44,206 nt of DNA from an uncultured Lachnospiraceae bacterium (GTDB lineage Bacteria; Bacillota_A; Clostridia; Lachnospirales; Lachnospiraceae): contig CAJLNC010000013.1 of NCBI GenBank assembly GCA_905207905.1, positions 1 to 44,206 of the forward strand, written 5' to 3'. Made by a program: the position numbers and the translations under genes. Below the pieces are notes generated by a model. The model saw nothing but the letters and a program-made list of their open reading frames with translations, did not search any database and was not told the DNA's origin. Shown here one piece after another: positions 6,769-14,124 of the stretch. Positions within the stretch are counted from its first letter, which is position 1. The number at the start of each line of letters is the position of its first letter.

Positions 6769-7770
6769 CTATTTCACTACCCGGCTTCTGGAAGTACGGT
6801 CAATGGAAATTGCCACTGCCACCAGAATAATCAAGCCGTACACAATTTTCTGCCAGTAGGCATTTACGCCTACAATATTCATACCGTTCTTAATAATAGA
6901 AATAATAAACACGCCTACGATCGACTTCAGCAGACTTCCGGCGCCTCCTACCAGAGAAGTTCCTCCGGCCACCACTGCTGAAATCGTCATCAGAGTAAAA
7001 GCATCTCCCACCGTAGGAGCCGCGCTGCGCGCCTTTACCATCAGGAACATGGCTGCAAGTGAAGCGCAAAAGCCATTAATGGCAAACACTGTGATTTTAT
7101 AGCGATCCACCTTAATCCCTGCGATTCTTGCCGTCCGCTCATTTCCTCCAATGGCAAAAATACTTCTTCCAAAAGCAGTTCTTGTCAGCAGGAAATGATA
7201 GCCAAGAATAAACAAAACCGCTAAAATCAGAGGAAGACCGACAGGGCCAATCTGTATTTTATACCAATCGGCCGTCACCTTCAGCGCCTTGGGAAGTTTT
7301 ACGGAAGAGCTGCTGATAATCAGGGCCGCCGAACTCCACACAGACATAAAGGCCAAAGATGCAATAAATGACGGAACCTTCAGTTTTACATGAATCACGC
7401 CCAGCACAATTCCAGACAAAGTTCCGGCCGCCAGGGTGACAATCAGAGAAATGAAAAAGGATCCATACGCATTTCCCGTAATCTCAAAAACCTTTTTCAT
7501 CATTACCAGAATCATAACATTTGCCGCAGAACACCAGGAGCCCAAAGAAAGATCAATGGAACCCAGGATCAAAATAGGCGTCATGCCCGCTGCCAGCACC
7601 ATTAACGGAGCAGAATCACTTAACAGATTTACTACGTTTGATTCGTTCAGAAAATTGGGATTTAAAACGGTAAAAACTATGATCATCAAAATAACTACCA
7701 GAATGCTGTAATTCTGCATCAGCCGTTTCTTCCAAACCCCTGCCTTTGAAACTGTATTTGTCTTGTCCAT
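6769..7770 (-). CDS. Ribose-type ABC transporter permease (second of two)
   Basis: The 333-residue protein has about 8-10 hydrophobic segments and RbsC-family motifs: APLMVLAAGMTPILILGSIDLSLGSW near the first periplasmic loop, GVIHVKLKVPSFIASLAFM, and the AFGRSIFAIGGNERTARIAGIKVDRYK coupling loop that contacts the ATPase. It is encoded 12 bp after the ATPase gene with GGAGGATAATCAT before ATG. With the other permease (9333-10352) it probably forms a heterodimeric channel, since one ATPase gene supplies both nucleotide-binding domains. Confidence 0.92.
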   Translation of the reverse strand: MDKTNTVSKAGVWKKRLMQNYSILVVILMIIVFTVLNPNFLNESNVVNLLSDSAPLMVLAAGMTPILILGSIDLSLGSWCSAANVMILVMMKKVFEITGNAYGSFFISLIVTLAAGTLSGIVLGVIHVKLKVPSFIASLAFMSVWSSAALIISSSSVKLPKALKVTADWYKIQIGPVGLPLILAVLFILGYHFLLTRTAFGRSIFAIGGNERTARIAGIKVDRYKITVFAINGFCASLAAMFLMVKARSAAPTVGDAFTLMTISAVVAGGTSLVGGAGSLLKSIVGVFIISIIKNGMNIVGVNAYWQKIVYGLIILVAVAISIDRTSRSRVVK

Positions 7771-7782
7771 ATGATTATCCTC

Positions 7783-9312
7783 CTACATCATTAACGTAAC
7801 TAAGCTGACCTGACTGGGCTTCTCGTCTGCATCTGCCTGAAATTCACCAGTTATCAAGCCATCCTTCATGACAATCACACGGTTGCTCATGCCAATACAT
7901 TCATCCAGAGTGTCTCCCAGCAAAATCACGGATTTGCCCTGGGCAACCACCTCACGGGTAAGCGCATAGATTTCTTCCTTGGCTCCCACATCCACACCTC
8001 GGGTCGGGTGATTCAAAATAATAATATCTGCCTCAGATGCCAGGGCTCTGGCGAATACCACCTTTTGCTGATTTCCTCCGGAAAGAGAAATTAACTCTGC
8101 ATCCTTACCGCTGGTCTTGATTCGAAGCTTCTCAATCCATCTATCAGCCTGCTCATCCACCTTTTTCTTAAGGACAATGCCATGCTCAGAAAGCAGCGGA
8201 GCATTGGATAACGCCATATTTTCTGCAACAGAGAGATTGCGCACAATTCCTTCCGCATGCCGCTCCATGGGTATCATAAGAATACCGTCCTGCAGCGCCT
8301 GAGCCGGGCTGCTGTAGTTTGCCCTTTTCCCCTTCACATACATCTCTCCGGAAGTAGGCTTCACATCACCGCACACCACGGAACAGATCTCCTCTTTGCC
8401 GGAACCTACCACGCCGCAGATCCCCAGGATTTCCCCTTTATGCAGCTTGATATCACAATGCTTAAACACGCCGGAAACACCCAAATCCTTTGTCTCTAGT
8501 ACCACTTCCTCCTCCGGCTTTCTCTGTTCTGCCAGATGATAATACTCTGTAGTTGTACCGTGTCCTACCATCGCTTCATAGAGCTTTGCTTCCGTAGCAT
8601 CCTTGATGTCCATGTTTCCAGCGTTCTCTCCGTCTTTATAGACGTAAATCCGGTCGGAAATCTCCAATACCTCATCCAGATGATGGGATACGAATACCAC
8701 CGCATGCCCCTTGGCCGTCAGCTTACGCACTTCCCGAAACAGATTCTGAACCTCCGCCTCATTCAGAACAGAAGTGGGCTCATCTAAAAGGATCAGACAT
8801 TTGTGATTGCCATGTTCGCTCTTTGTCATATTTACCACTTTTGCAATCTCTACCATCTGCCTTGTGGCAAAGTTTAAATCAATCACCTTTTTTCTGGGAT
8901 TAATATACTCGCAATTTACCTCAGCCAGAACCTTCGCTGCCTCTTCATACATCTTTTTCCAATTTACTATGCCATGCTTCATAAAATCCTTTTCATGGCC
9001 AAAGAATATATTCTGACCTACCGAAAGATTGACAATCAAAGACTGCTCCTGGAATACCATTCCAATCCCCTCTTTGTTTGCCGCCATAGGATCTGCCGGA
9101 GCAAAGGGTTTCCCCTGCATGAACATCTCTCCGGAAGTCTGAGGCTGTACTCCAATAATAATTTTCAGCAGAGTAGATTTTCCTGCACCGTTCTCGCCAA
9201 CAAGACCGACAACCTCTCCTTCATGTACTTCCAGGTCTACCCCTTTCAGTGCCTGCGTGCCATAAAATGTCTTTGTTATATTTTTGGCGCTAAAAAGTAA
9301 TTTTTTCTCCAT
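7783..9312 (-). CDS. Ribose-type ABC transporter, dual ATP-binding protein
   Basis: The 509-residue protein is a tandem ABC ATPase of the RbsA/MglA/XylG type. Domain 1 has Walker A GENGAGKST (about residue 40), Walker B CLILLDEPTS and the H-loop FVSHHLDE, but an altered signature (NFATRQMVEIAKV). Domain 2 has Walker A GVVGSGKEE and a good signature LSGGNQQKVVFARAL, but its Walker B reads ILNHPTRGVDVG, with Asn-His replacing the usual Asp-Glu. Domain 2 therefore probably binds ATP poorly or does not hydrolyse it. It sits between the two permease genes and energises uptake for the binding protein at 10486. GGAGGGC precedes ATG. Confidence 0.93.
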   Translation of the reverse strand: MEKKLLFSAKNITKTFYGTQALKGVDLEVHEGEVVGLVGENGAGKSTLLKIIIGVQPQTSGEMFMQGKPFAPADPMAANKEGIGMVFQEQSLIVNLSVGQNIFFGHEKDFMKHGIVNWKKMYEEAAKVLAEVNCEYINPRKKVIDLNFATRQMVEIAKVVNMTKSEHGNHKCLILLDEPTSVLNEAEVQNLFREVRKLTAKGHAVVFVSHHLDEVLEISDRIYVYKDGENAGNMDIKDATEAKLYEAMVGHGTTTEYYHLAEQRKPEEEVVLETKDLGVSGVFKHCDIKLHKGEILGICGVVGSGKEEICSVVCGDVKPTSGEMYVKGKRANYSSPAQALQDGILMIPMERHAEGIVRNLSVAENMALSNAPLLSEHGIVLKKKVDEQADRWIEKLRIKTSGKDAELISLSGGNQQKVVFARALASEADIIILNHPTRGVDVGAKEEIYALTREVVAQGKSVILLGDTLDECIGMSNRVIVMKDGLITGEFQADADEKPSQVSLVTLMM

Positions 9313-9332
9313 TTTTTTGCCCTCCAGCGCAT

Positions 9333-10352
9333 TTATTTAGAAATAATGGTTGATCCGCGTTTTGTTGTCAATATTACAGCTACCAGAATAATAATACCCT
9401 GGATACCTGTTTTAATATTTGAGTCAACGCCCATCATATTTAATCCGTTTTCCAGTACCGTCATAATCAGCGTACCAACAATCGTATTGATTACGCCTCC
9501 CTTTCCTCCAGCCAGAGAGGTTCCTCCAATTACCACTGCCGCCTGAGCCGGAAACATCCGTCCCGTTCCAATGCTGGCCTGGCCCAGCTGCTCACGAATC
9601 AAGCCAACCACGCCGGCAACGCCGAAAAGAAAACCTGCCAGAGTAAACACTTTTATTTTTACCATATCCACATTGATCCCCACAGAACGCGGAATTGTCT
9701 CATCCGTTCCCACTGCGTAAATGTGACGTCCAAAAGGAGTATACTCCTGTATGTAGATACAGATTGCCAGCATCACCAAAGCAATCCAGGTGATCAGCGG
9801 GATCCCAAGGAAACTTACTTTAGGAAGCGCTGCAAACACCGGATCGGTCACCTTTGCCGGAGTTCCGCTGTAAGCCACATAGGCAATACCTGTACAGATA
9901 TTCATAAAAGCAAAGGATACCATAAAAGAAGGAACCTTCAGTTTTACGTGAATCACTCCGATCAAAAATCCCACCAGCACACTGCAAAGAATCGCAATAA
10001 TAATTCCAAATATTCCAAAATCATTGCTGTTCATATTGTTCATCAAAAGAACAGCCGCTATGGAACCTGCCATACCTACGGTTCCGTCAATAGACAAATC
10101 AATGCTTCCCAGCATAATGACAAAGGTAAGACCCAACGCCACCAGCAGCGGGATCGCCCACTGATTCAAAATAGTAATCAAATTGTTTACAGAAGCAAAC
10201 GCAGAGCCGCGCGCAATGGTAAAGAATGCAATTAATGCCACCAGCACCAGTACCGGCGCCCATTTGATCATTTTTTCTCTCTGATTCTCAGTCTTGATTT
10301 TATTGGCAAACTCTTCCTGAATCGTCAAGGCCGCCTGATTATTTTTTGCCAT
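9333..10352 (-). CDS. Ribose-type ABC transporter permease (first of two)
   Basis: This 339-residue RbsC-family permease has the same landmarks as its paralogue at 6769 (VMLGSIDLSIDGTVGMAGS, GVIHVKLKVPSFMVSFAFM, PFGRHIYAVGTDETIPRSVGI) but a longer charged cytoplasmic N terminus (about 35 residues). GGAGATAGGGT precedes ATG. It lies 133 bp after the binding-protein gene, beyond a stable hairpin, and 20 bp before the ATPase gene. Sharing the GVIHVKLKVPSF block with the second permease indicates the two arose by duplication. Confidence 0.92.
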   Translation of the reverse strand: MAKNNQAALTIQEEFANKIKTENQREKMIKWAPVLVLVALIAFFTIARGSAFASVNNLITILNQWAIPLLVALGLTFVIMLGSIDLSIDGTVGMAGSIAAVLLMNNMNSNDFGIFGIIIAILCSVLVGFLIGVIHVKLKVPSFMVSFAFMNICTGIAYVAYSGTPAKVTDPVFAALPKVSFLGIPLITWIALVMLAICIYIQEYTPFGRHIYAVGTDETIPRSVGINVDMVKIKVFTLAGFLFGVAGVVGLIREQLGQASIGTGRMFPAQAAVVIGGTSLAGGKGGVINTIVGTLIMTVLENGLNMMGVDSNIKTGIQGIIILVAVILTTKRGSTIISK

Positions 10353-10424
10353 ACCCTATCTCCAATCATCTCTTGATTTAGCAGGACAGCTGCTGCCAAC
10401 TGCCACTGTGTTCCTTTACTAGAA

Positions 10425-10448
10425 TGGGGATGGAAAATTCCATCCCCA
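10425..10448 (-). promoter_or_regulatory. Intercistronic hairpin after the binding-protein gene
   Basis: TGGGGATGGAA and TTCCATCCCCA form an 11-bp stem with a 2-base centre. No T run follows on the minus strand, so it is more likely a 3'-end stabiliser or partial terminator that keeps binding-protein mRNA above permease mRNA. Confidence 0.7.
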
Positions 10449-10485
10449 CAAATTCATTCTTCCAATTTCTCTTCCAAAAACTTTA

Positions 10486-11592
10486 TTAGTCAGCTTTGCA
10501 CCAGAAAATCTCAGAGAAATCAAATTCCGGAGCTGCGTCGATGTATTCAGCAATATAATCGTCCACATTTTCAGCTGTTACAACAGTTGCCGGGGTTGCA
10601 AACTCTCTGTACTCAATCGGCAGTTCAGCAGGATCAATCAGTCCAGCCCATGCAGCGTAGCAAATTGCTAAGGTATATCCGCCCTGCAGATAGCCGTTGG
10701 AAGATACGGTTGCTGTAGCATTTCCAGCCTTGATCGCTTCGATAATATCTGTGTTAGCATCGATACCGGTTACTCCTACTTTTCCTAACAGGCCTGCATT
10801 ATCCAGAGCCTGCAGAGCGCCGGTAGCCATATTATCGTTTGCACACCAAATGCCGCCTACTTCCGGATACTGATTCAGCCAGGTCTCTACCAGAGTCAGA
10901 GCTTCTGAGGTTGCCCAGTTTGCAGTATCCTGTGCCACTACTTCAATATCCGGATACTCTGCCAGCGCTTCTTCCAGACCAGCTACCCGGTCGTTGGAAG
11001 CGGTATTTCCCAGCATTCCTTCCAGAACGAAGATCTGTCCTTTTCCGCCCATTGACTCAAACAGAGCAGTTGCCGTTGCTTTACCATTCACAATGTTATC
11101 CGGAGAGGTATGAATTACCCAGTTGGGATCATAATCGGTAACCGTATCCTCTTCCTCACGGTTCCATGCAGTTCCAAGATATCCGCCGGACTCTGCCATT
11201 GCCTCTACCAGTGCGGTACAAATAGCAGACTCATTGGGGTCAGCGTATGCAATGGCATTTCCTCCTGCCTTTGCAGAAAACTGTCTCATATTATTGATCT
11301 CTTCATCGTTGGATCCGCCGGAATCCAGAACCTGAGCCTCATATTTCTGGCCGATACTGTCAAGATACTCACAGAACATATCCATACCAAGCTTAATGGT
11401 ATTGATATATGGATTTTCCAATCCACGGATGGAAACTGCTACAGAAAGCGTAGTGTCAAGTTTTTCCTGAGGAATCTGCGACGGATCAATTTTGAAACTC
11501 TTCCAATCTTCCGTAGCCATCGCTGTCGTTGCCATTGTTCCCACTGCCATCACTGTGGCCAGCGCCATTGCTGTAATCTTTCTCATCTTCAT
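10486..11592 (-). CDS. Sugar ABC transporter substrate-binding protein (RbsB/periplasmic-binding-protein type 1 fold)
   Basis: The protein (368 residues from the chosen start) has a signal peptide (MKMRKITAMALATVMAVG) with a likely signal-peptidase I site after TTAMA. The mature part has the LacI-like binding fold: TLSVAVSIRGLENPYINTIKLGMD, DSGGSNDEEINNMRQF, GQIFVLEGMLGN, WCANDNMATGALQAL, GVTGIDANTDIIEAIKAGN. No lipobox cysteine is visible, although Gram-positive binding proteins normally carry one. The ATG at 11592 follows GGGAGGTAAGAAT; an in-frame upstream ATG lacks a site. It is first in the operon behind a perfect promoter and a palindromic candidate operator. Substrate is unknown, probably a sugar, sugar acid or cyclitol given the lactonase downstream. 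Confidence 0.92.
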   Translation of the reverse strand: MKMRKITAMALATVMAVGTMATTAMATEDWKSFKIDPSQIPQEKLDTTLSVAVSIRGLENPYINTIKLGMDMFCEYLDSIGQKYEAQVLDSGGSNDEEINNMRQFSAKAGGNAIAYADPNESAICTALVEAMAESGGYLGTAWNREEEDTVTDYDPNWVIHTSPDNIVNGKATATALFESMGGKGQIFVLEGMLGNTASNDRVAGLEEALAEYPDIEVVAQDTANWATSEALTLVETWLNQYPEVGGIWCANDNMATGALQALDNAGLLGKVGVTGIDANTDIIEAIKAGNATATVSSNGYLQGGYTLAICYAAWAGLIDPAELPIEYREFATPATVVTAENVDDYIAEYIDAAPEFDFSEIFWCKAD

Positions 11593-11612
11593 ATTCTTAC
11601 CTCCCATTTTTT

Positions 11613-11630
11613 GCAATGTCATAACATTGC
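11613..11630. promoter_or_regulatory. Palindrome in the leader of the ABC operon (candidate operator)
   Basis: GCAATGT-CATA-ACATTGC is a perfect inverted repeat (7-bp arms, 4-bp centre) located between the predicted transcription start (near 11640) and the ribosome binding site. This is a typical place for a repressor roadblock. No regulator gene for it is recognised in the cluster. Confidence 0.55.
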
Positions 11631-11647
11631 TATATAGTTATAAAAAA

Positions 11648-11676
11648 ATTATATTTATCAATTATGATTTTGTCAA
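11648..11676 (-). promoter_or_regulatory. Perfect consensus SigA promoter of the ABC/SMP-30 operon
   Basis: Minus strand: -35 TTGACA (11671-11676), 17-bp spacer, -10 TATAAT (11648-11653), in AT-rich DNA. It precedes the binding-protein gene by about 55 bp. Confidence 0.93.
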
Positions 11677-11737
11677 TAGAATTGTTATTTTTCTATGTTT
11701 TATTCAATTTTTCTTTTCTATTTTATGCAAAATAACC

Positions 11738-11788
11738 AAAAAAAAAGCTTCTGCAATGGTAAATAGAAAAATTACCATACAGAAGCTT
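11738..11788 (-). terminator. Terminator of the Gfo/Idh/MocA gene
   Basis: The minus-strand transcript can form a long stem: AAGCTTCTG and ATGGTAAAT on one side (11745-11764) pair with ATTACCAT and CAGAAGCTT (11771-11788) around an AGAAAA loop, with one mismatch. It is followed by eight or more T. It starts 13 bases after the stop codon. Confidence 0.9.
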
Positions 11789-11801
11789 TCTCTCTTACTT
11801 T

Positions 11802-12767
11802 TTACTTTCTCTGCGCTTTCTCCAGCACCCAGGAGGCAGTTTGGCTCTGGCTCGCCATCTTCTCAAAGAACTTTTCATCTCTTTGCAAAATAGCGTCCCG
11901 GAAGCGGGCCAGTTCATAGATCATGCGGTGTTCTCCATTCTGACGCTCCACATCCAGAGGAACTCCATTCAGGCGGGCGGAACAATTTTCAAAACTGTTC
12001 ACCAACCCCTGCTGACGCACCCAGCCATTGCTGCCCTCCACATAACAGCCACAGGGAATATCCGTAGATTTTGAAGTGTTGATCTCACAGGTCAGATCCG
12101 GATAGGTCAGCAGCAGCTTCCCGTCAATATCCACACCGTTGTCTGCCCGTTTTGCCTCATAGCAGACTTGCTCCGGACGGCCGAAAAGCTCCACCGCAGG
12201 ATGGATACAGTAGATGCCCATATCATTCAGTGCTCCTCCCTCCATAGCCGGACTGAAGGAACTGGGAACATTTCCTGCCAAAAAGGCCTCCCACTTAGAA
12301 GATTTCCTGCCAAAATTAAAGCTTGCCTGTCTTTTATCCTTCAGCTGGCTGCACGCTTCACGAAAAGCCAGAAAGTTAGGCATAAACAGCGTTGTGATGG
12401 TCTCAAAGAAAAAGACCCCGTTTTCTCTGGCAGCTTCCGCCAAAAGCTCCACATCCTTCTCCCTTACAGAAACCGGCTTCTCCACCAGCACATGCTTTCC
12501 ATGATTCAGGGCTTCCAGAGCCTGCGGCACATGAAATTTGTTTGGAGAAGCCAGATAAATCACATCCAGATCTTCCCTGGAGATCATCCCTTCGTAATCA
12601 TCACAGGCCTCCGGCACACCGTTTTGTGTTGCAAACGCCTTTCCTCTCTCCAGGCTTCTGGAATACACCACCTGGGCCAAAAGTCCTTCTGTCTGACGGA
12701 TCGCCTCCAGCATCTCCCTCATAATGGAACTGGTGCCTACCACTCCTACTTTTAATACCTGTCTCAT
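11802..12767 (-). CDS. Gfo/Idh/MocA-family NAD(P)-dependent oxidoreductase
   Basis: The 321-residue protein opens with a Rossmann fold (LKVGVVGTSSIMREML) and has the family signature LVEKPVS (about residue 95) containing the catalytic-region Lys, followed by an alpha/beta domain with GGALNDMGIYCIHPAVELFG carrying the usual Asp/His pair. Members oxidise or reduce sugars, inositols or sugar derivatives. It has its own promoter and terminator between two sugar operons, so its partner pathway is uncertain; it could serve either the lactonase cluster or amino-sugar metabolism. AGGAGGATGAAGG precedes ATG. Confidence 0.9.
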   Translation of the reverse strand: MRQVLKVGVVGTSSIMREMLEAIRQTEGLLAQVVYSRSLERGKAFATQNGVPEACDDYEGMISREDLDVIYLASPNKFHVPQALEALNHGKHVLVEKPVSVREKDVELLAEAARENGVFFFETITTLFMPNFLAFREACSQLKDKRQASFNFGRKSSKWEAFLAGNVPSSFSPAMEGGALNDMGIYCIHPAVELFGRPEQVCYEAKRADNGVDIDGKLLLTYPDLTCEINTSKSTDIPCGCYVEGSNGWVRQQGLVNSFENCSARLNGVPLDVERQNGEHRMIYELARFRDAILQRDEKFFEKMASQSQTASWVLEKAQRK

Positions 12768-12844
12768 CCTTCATCCTCCTGTCCTTTCAATGTGTTGGTT
12801 TTCTCTGGCTTCTCATGCATTCGCTCCAGCCATTCCTATGGATC

Positions 12845-12873
12845 ATTATACCTATGTCCTGTGATTTTTACAA
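12845..12873 (-). promoter_or_regulatory. Promoter of the Gfo/Idh/MocA gene
   Basis: Minus strand: -35 TTGTAA (12868-12873), 17-bp spacer, -10 TATAAT (12845-12850), about 78 bp from the start codon. The kinase-operon terminator lies just upstream, so this gene is transcribed separately. Confidence 0.75.
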
Positions 12874-12949
12874 TCTCCAACCTTTATAAGCGGAACATAA
12901 TTTAAATTTTCAAGAGCAAAGCGCCTGGATAGGAGGAACTCTTGCAGAG

Positions 12950-13010
12950 AAAAAGAGCGCTTTCCTGATACATAAAGCCTCTGCTTCCGTGTCAGGACTG
13001 CGCTCTTTTT
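12950..13010 (-). terminator. Terminator of the galacto-N-biose operon
   Basis: AAAAGAGCGC (12951-12960) plus TCCTGA pair with TCAGGA plus GCGCTCTTTT (12992-13010), giving a long near-perfect stem. Its outer A/T tracts make it work in either direction. It begins within five bases of the kinase stop codon. Confidence 0.85.
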
Positions 13011-13014
13011 GTTT

Positions 13015-14112
13015 TTATCTCATTCCAAAATACTTTTCCATCTCCCACACCAGCTTCATCTGGGTTCTGGTTCGATCCAAATTATGCTCAGGACGGCTGA
13101 TCTTAAAATAGTGATCCCCCTCCAGATAATCCGTAAGGAATCGCATGCCGCACTCAAAGGTCATCAGCACAGCTCCCCAGGGAAGGCTTTCGATCTCCTG
13201 TTTGGTAAGAACATCTCCCGCCCCCTGAAGGTAACCTTCCAGATACGTCTGATACAGCTTTTCATCAAAATGCATCTTCGTGTGATCTGGCTCATCCTCC
13301 AGGGCTGTGGCAGCTCCGAACCGAATGGAATCTCCAAAGTCATAAGCTGCCAGTCCAGGCATAATGGTATCCAGATCAATGACACAAATCCCCTGCTGTG
13401 TCACCACATCCAGCAGAATGTTGTTGAGCTTGGTATCATTGTGGGTAACCCGAAGGGGAAGTTCTCCCTTTTCCAGAAGGTCTGTGAGATGGGTACAGAT
13501 GCCTTCCCGTTCCCGGATAAATGCCAATTCTTTTTCCACGGAAGCCACACGTCCTTCCGTATCTGCCTCCACGGCCCGCATCAGATTCTGATAACGTTTC
13601 GGCGTGTTATGGAAATCCGGGATGGTCTCATGGAGAGTCTCTGCCGGATAATCTCCCAAAAGACGCATAAAGTTGCCGAAACTTCTGGCACTCTCAAAAA
13701 ACTGCTGGGGATTCTCCACACTCTGCAGGCATACTGTGTCTTCTATGAAGAAGAAAGCCCGCCAGAATCCTCCCTGACCGTCCACAAAATACGGTACGCC
13801 CTGCACACTTCTGCAAACGGTCAGCGTCTCTCTGTTGGGATCGCCACCATTCTCTGCAATTCTTCCCTTTAAAAATGTGGTGACTTTCAGGATATTCTCC
13901 ATCACAGCCTCCGGTTTCCGAAAAATAGACCGATTGATTCTCTGCAGAATATATCGAAAGGAAACTCCCTGCAGGCTTCGAGTCGTCACAGCATACGTGT
14001 CATTGATATGGCCGGAACCGTAACGGCGCACATCCTCCACCCTGCCATTCCAGGCATAGGCTTTCAGCGCTTCCTGCAATCCCGGATCGTTTTGCTGAAA
14101 TACATGTTCCAT
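13015..14112 (-). CDS. nahK: N-acetylhexosamine 1-kinase
   Basis: The 365-residue protein is an aminoglycoside-phosphotransferase-fold kinase: nucleotide loop GSGHINDTYAV (about residue 32), Brenner-type catalytic motif VTHNDTKLNNILLD with the catalytic Asp, and metal Asp in VIDLDTIMPG. Length, motifs and position directly after the GH112 phosphorylase match NahK/LnpB of the bifidobacterial lnp cluster, which phosphorylates GlcNAc and GalNAc at C1 with ATP. It would process the hexosamine released by phosphorolysis. The start ATG lies 12 bp after the phosphorylase stop codon with GGGAGAGAAC upstream. It is the last gene before a strong terminator. Uridylyltransferase and epimerase genes of the bifidobacterial cluster are not here. 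Confidence 0.9.
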   Translation of the reverse strand: MEHVFQQNDPGLQEALKAYAWNGRVEDVRRYGSGHINDTYAVTTRSLQGVSFRYILQRINRSIFRKPEAVMENILKVTTFLKGRIAENGGDPNRETLTVCRSVQGVPYFVDGQGGFWRAFFFIEDTVCLQSVENPQQFFESARSFGNFMRLLGDYPAETLHETIPDFHNTPKRYQNLMRAVEADTEGRVASVEKELAFIREREGICTHLTDLLEKGELPLRVTHNDTKLNNILLDVVTQQGICVIDLDTIMPGLAAYDFGDSIRFGAATALEDEPDHTKMHFDEKLYQTYLEGYLQGAGDVLTKQEIESLPWGAVLMTFECGMRFLTDYLEGDHYFKISRPEHNLDRTRTQMKLVWEMEKYFGMR

Positions 14113-14124
14113 TCTGTTCTCTCC

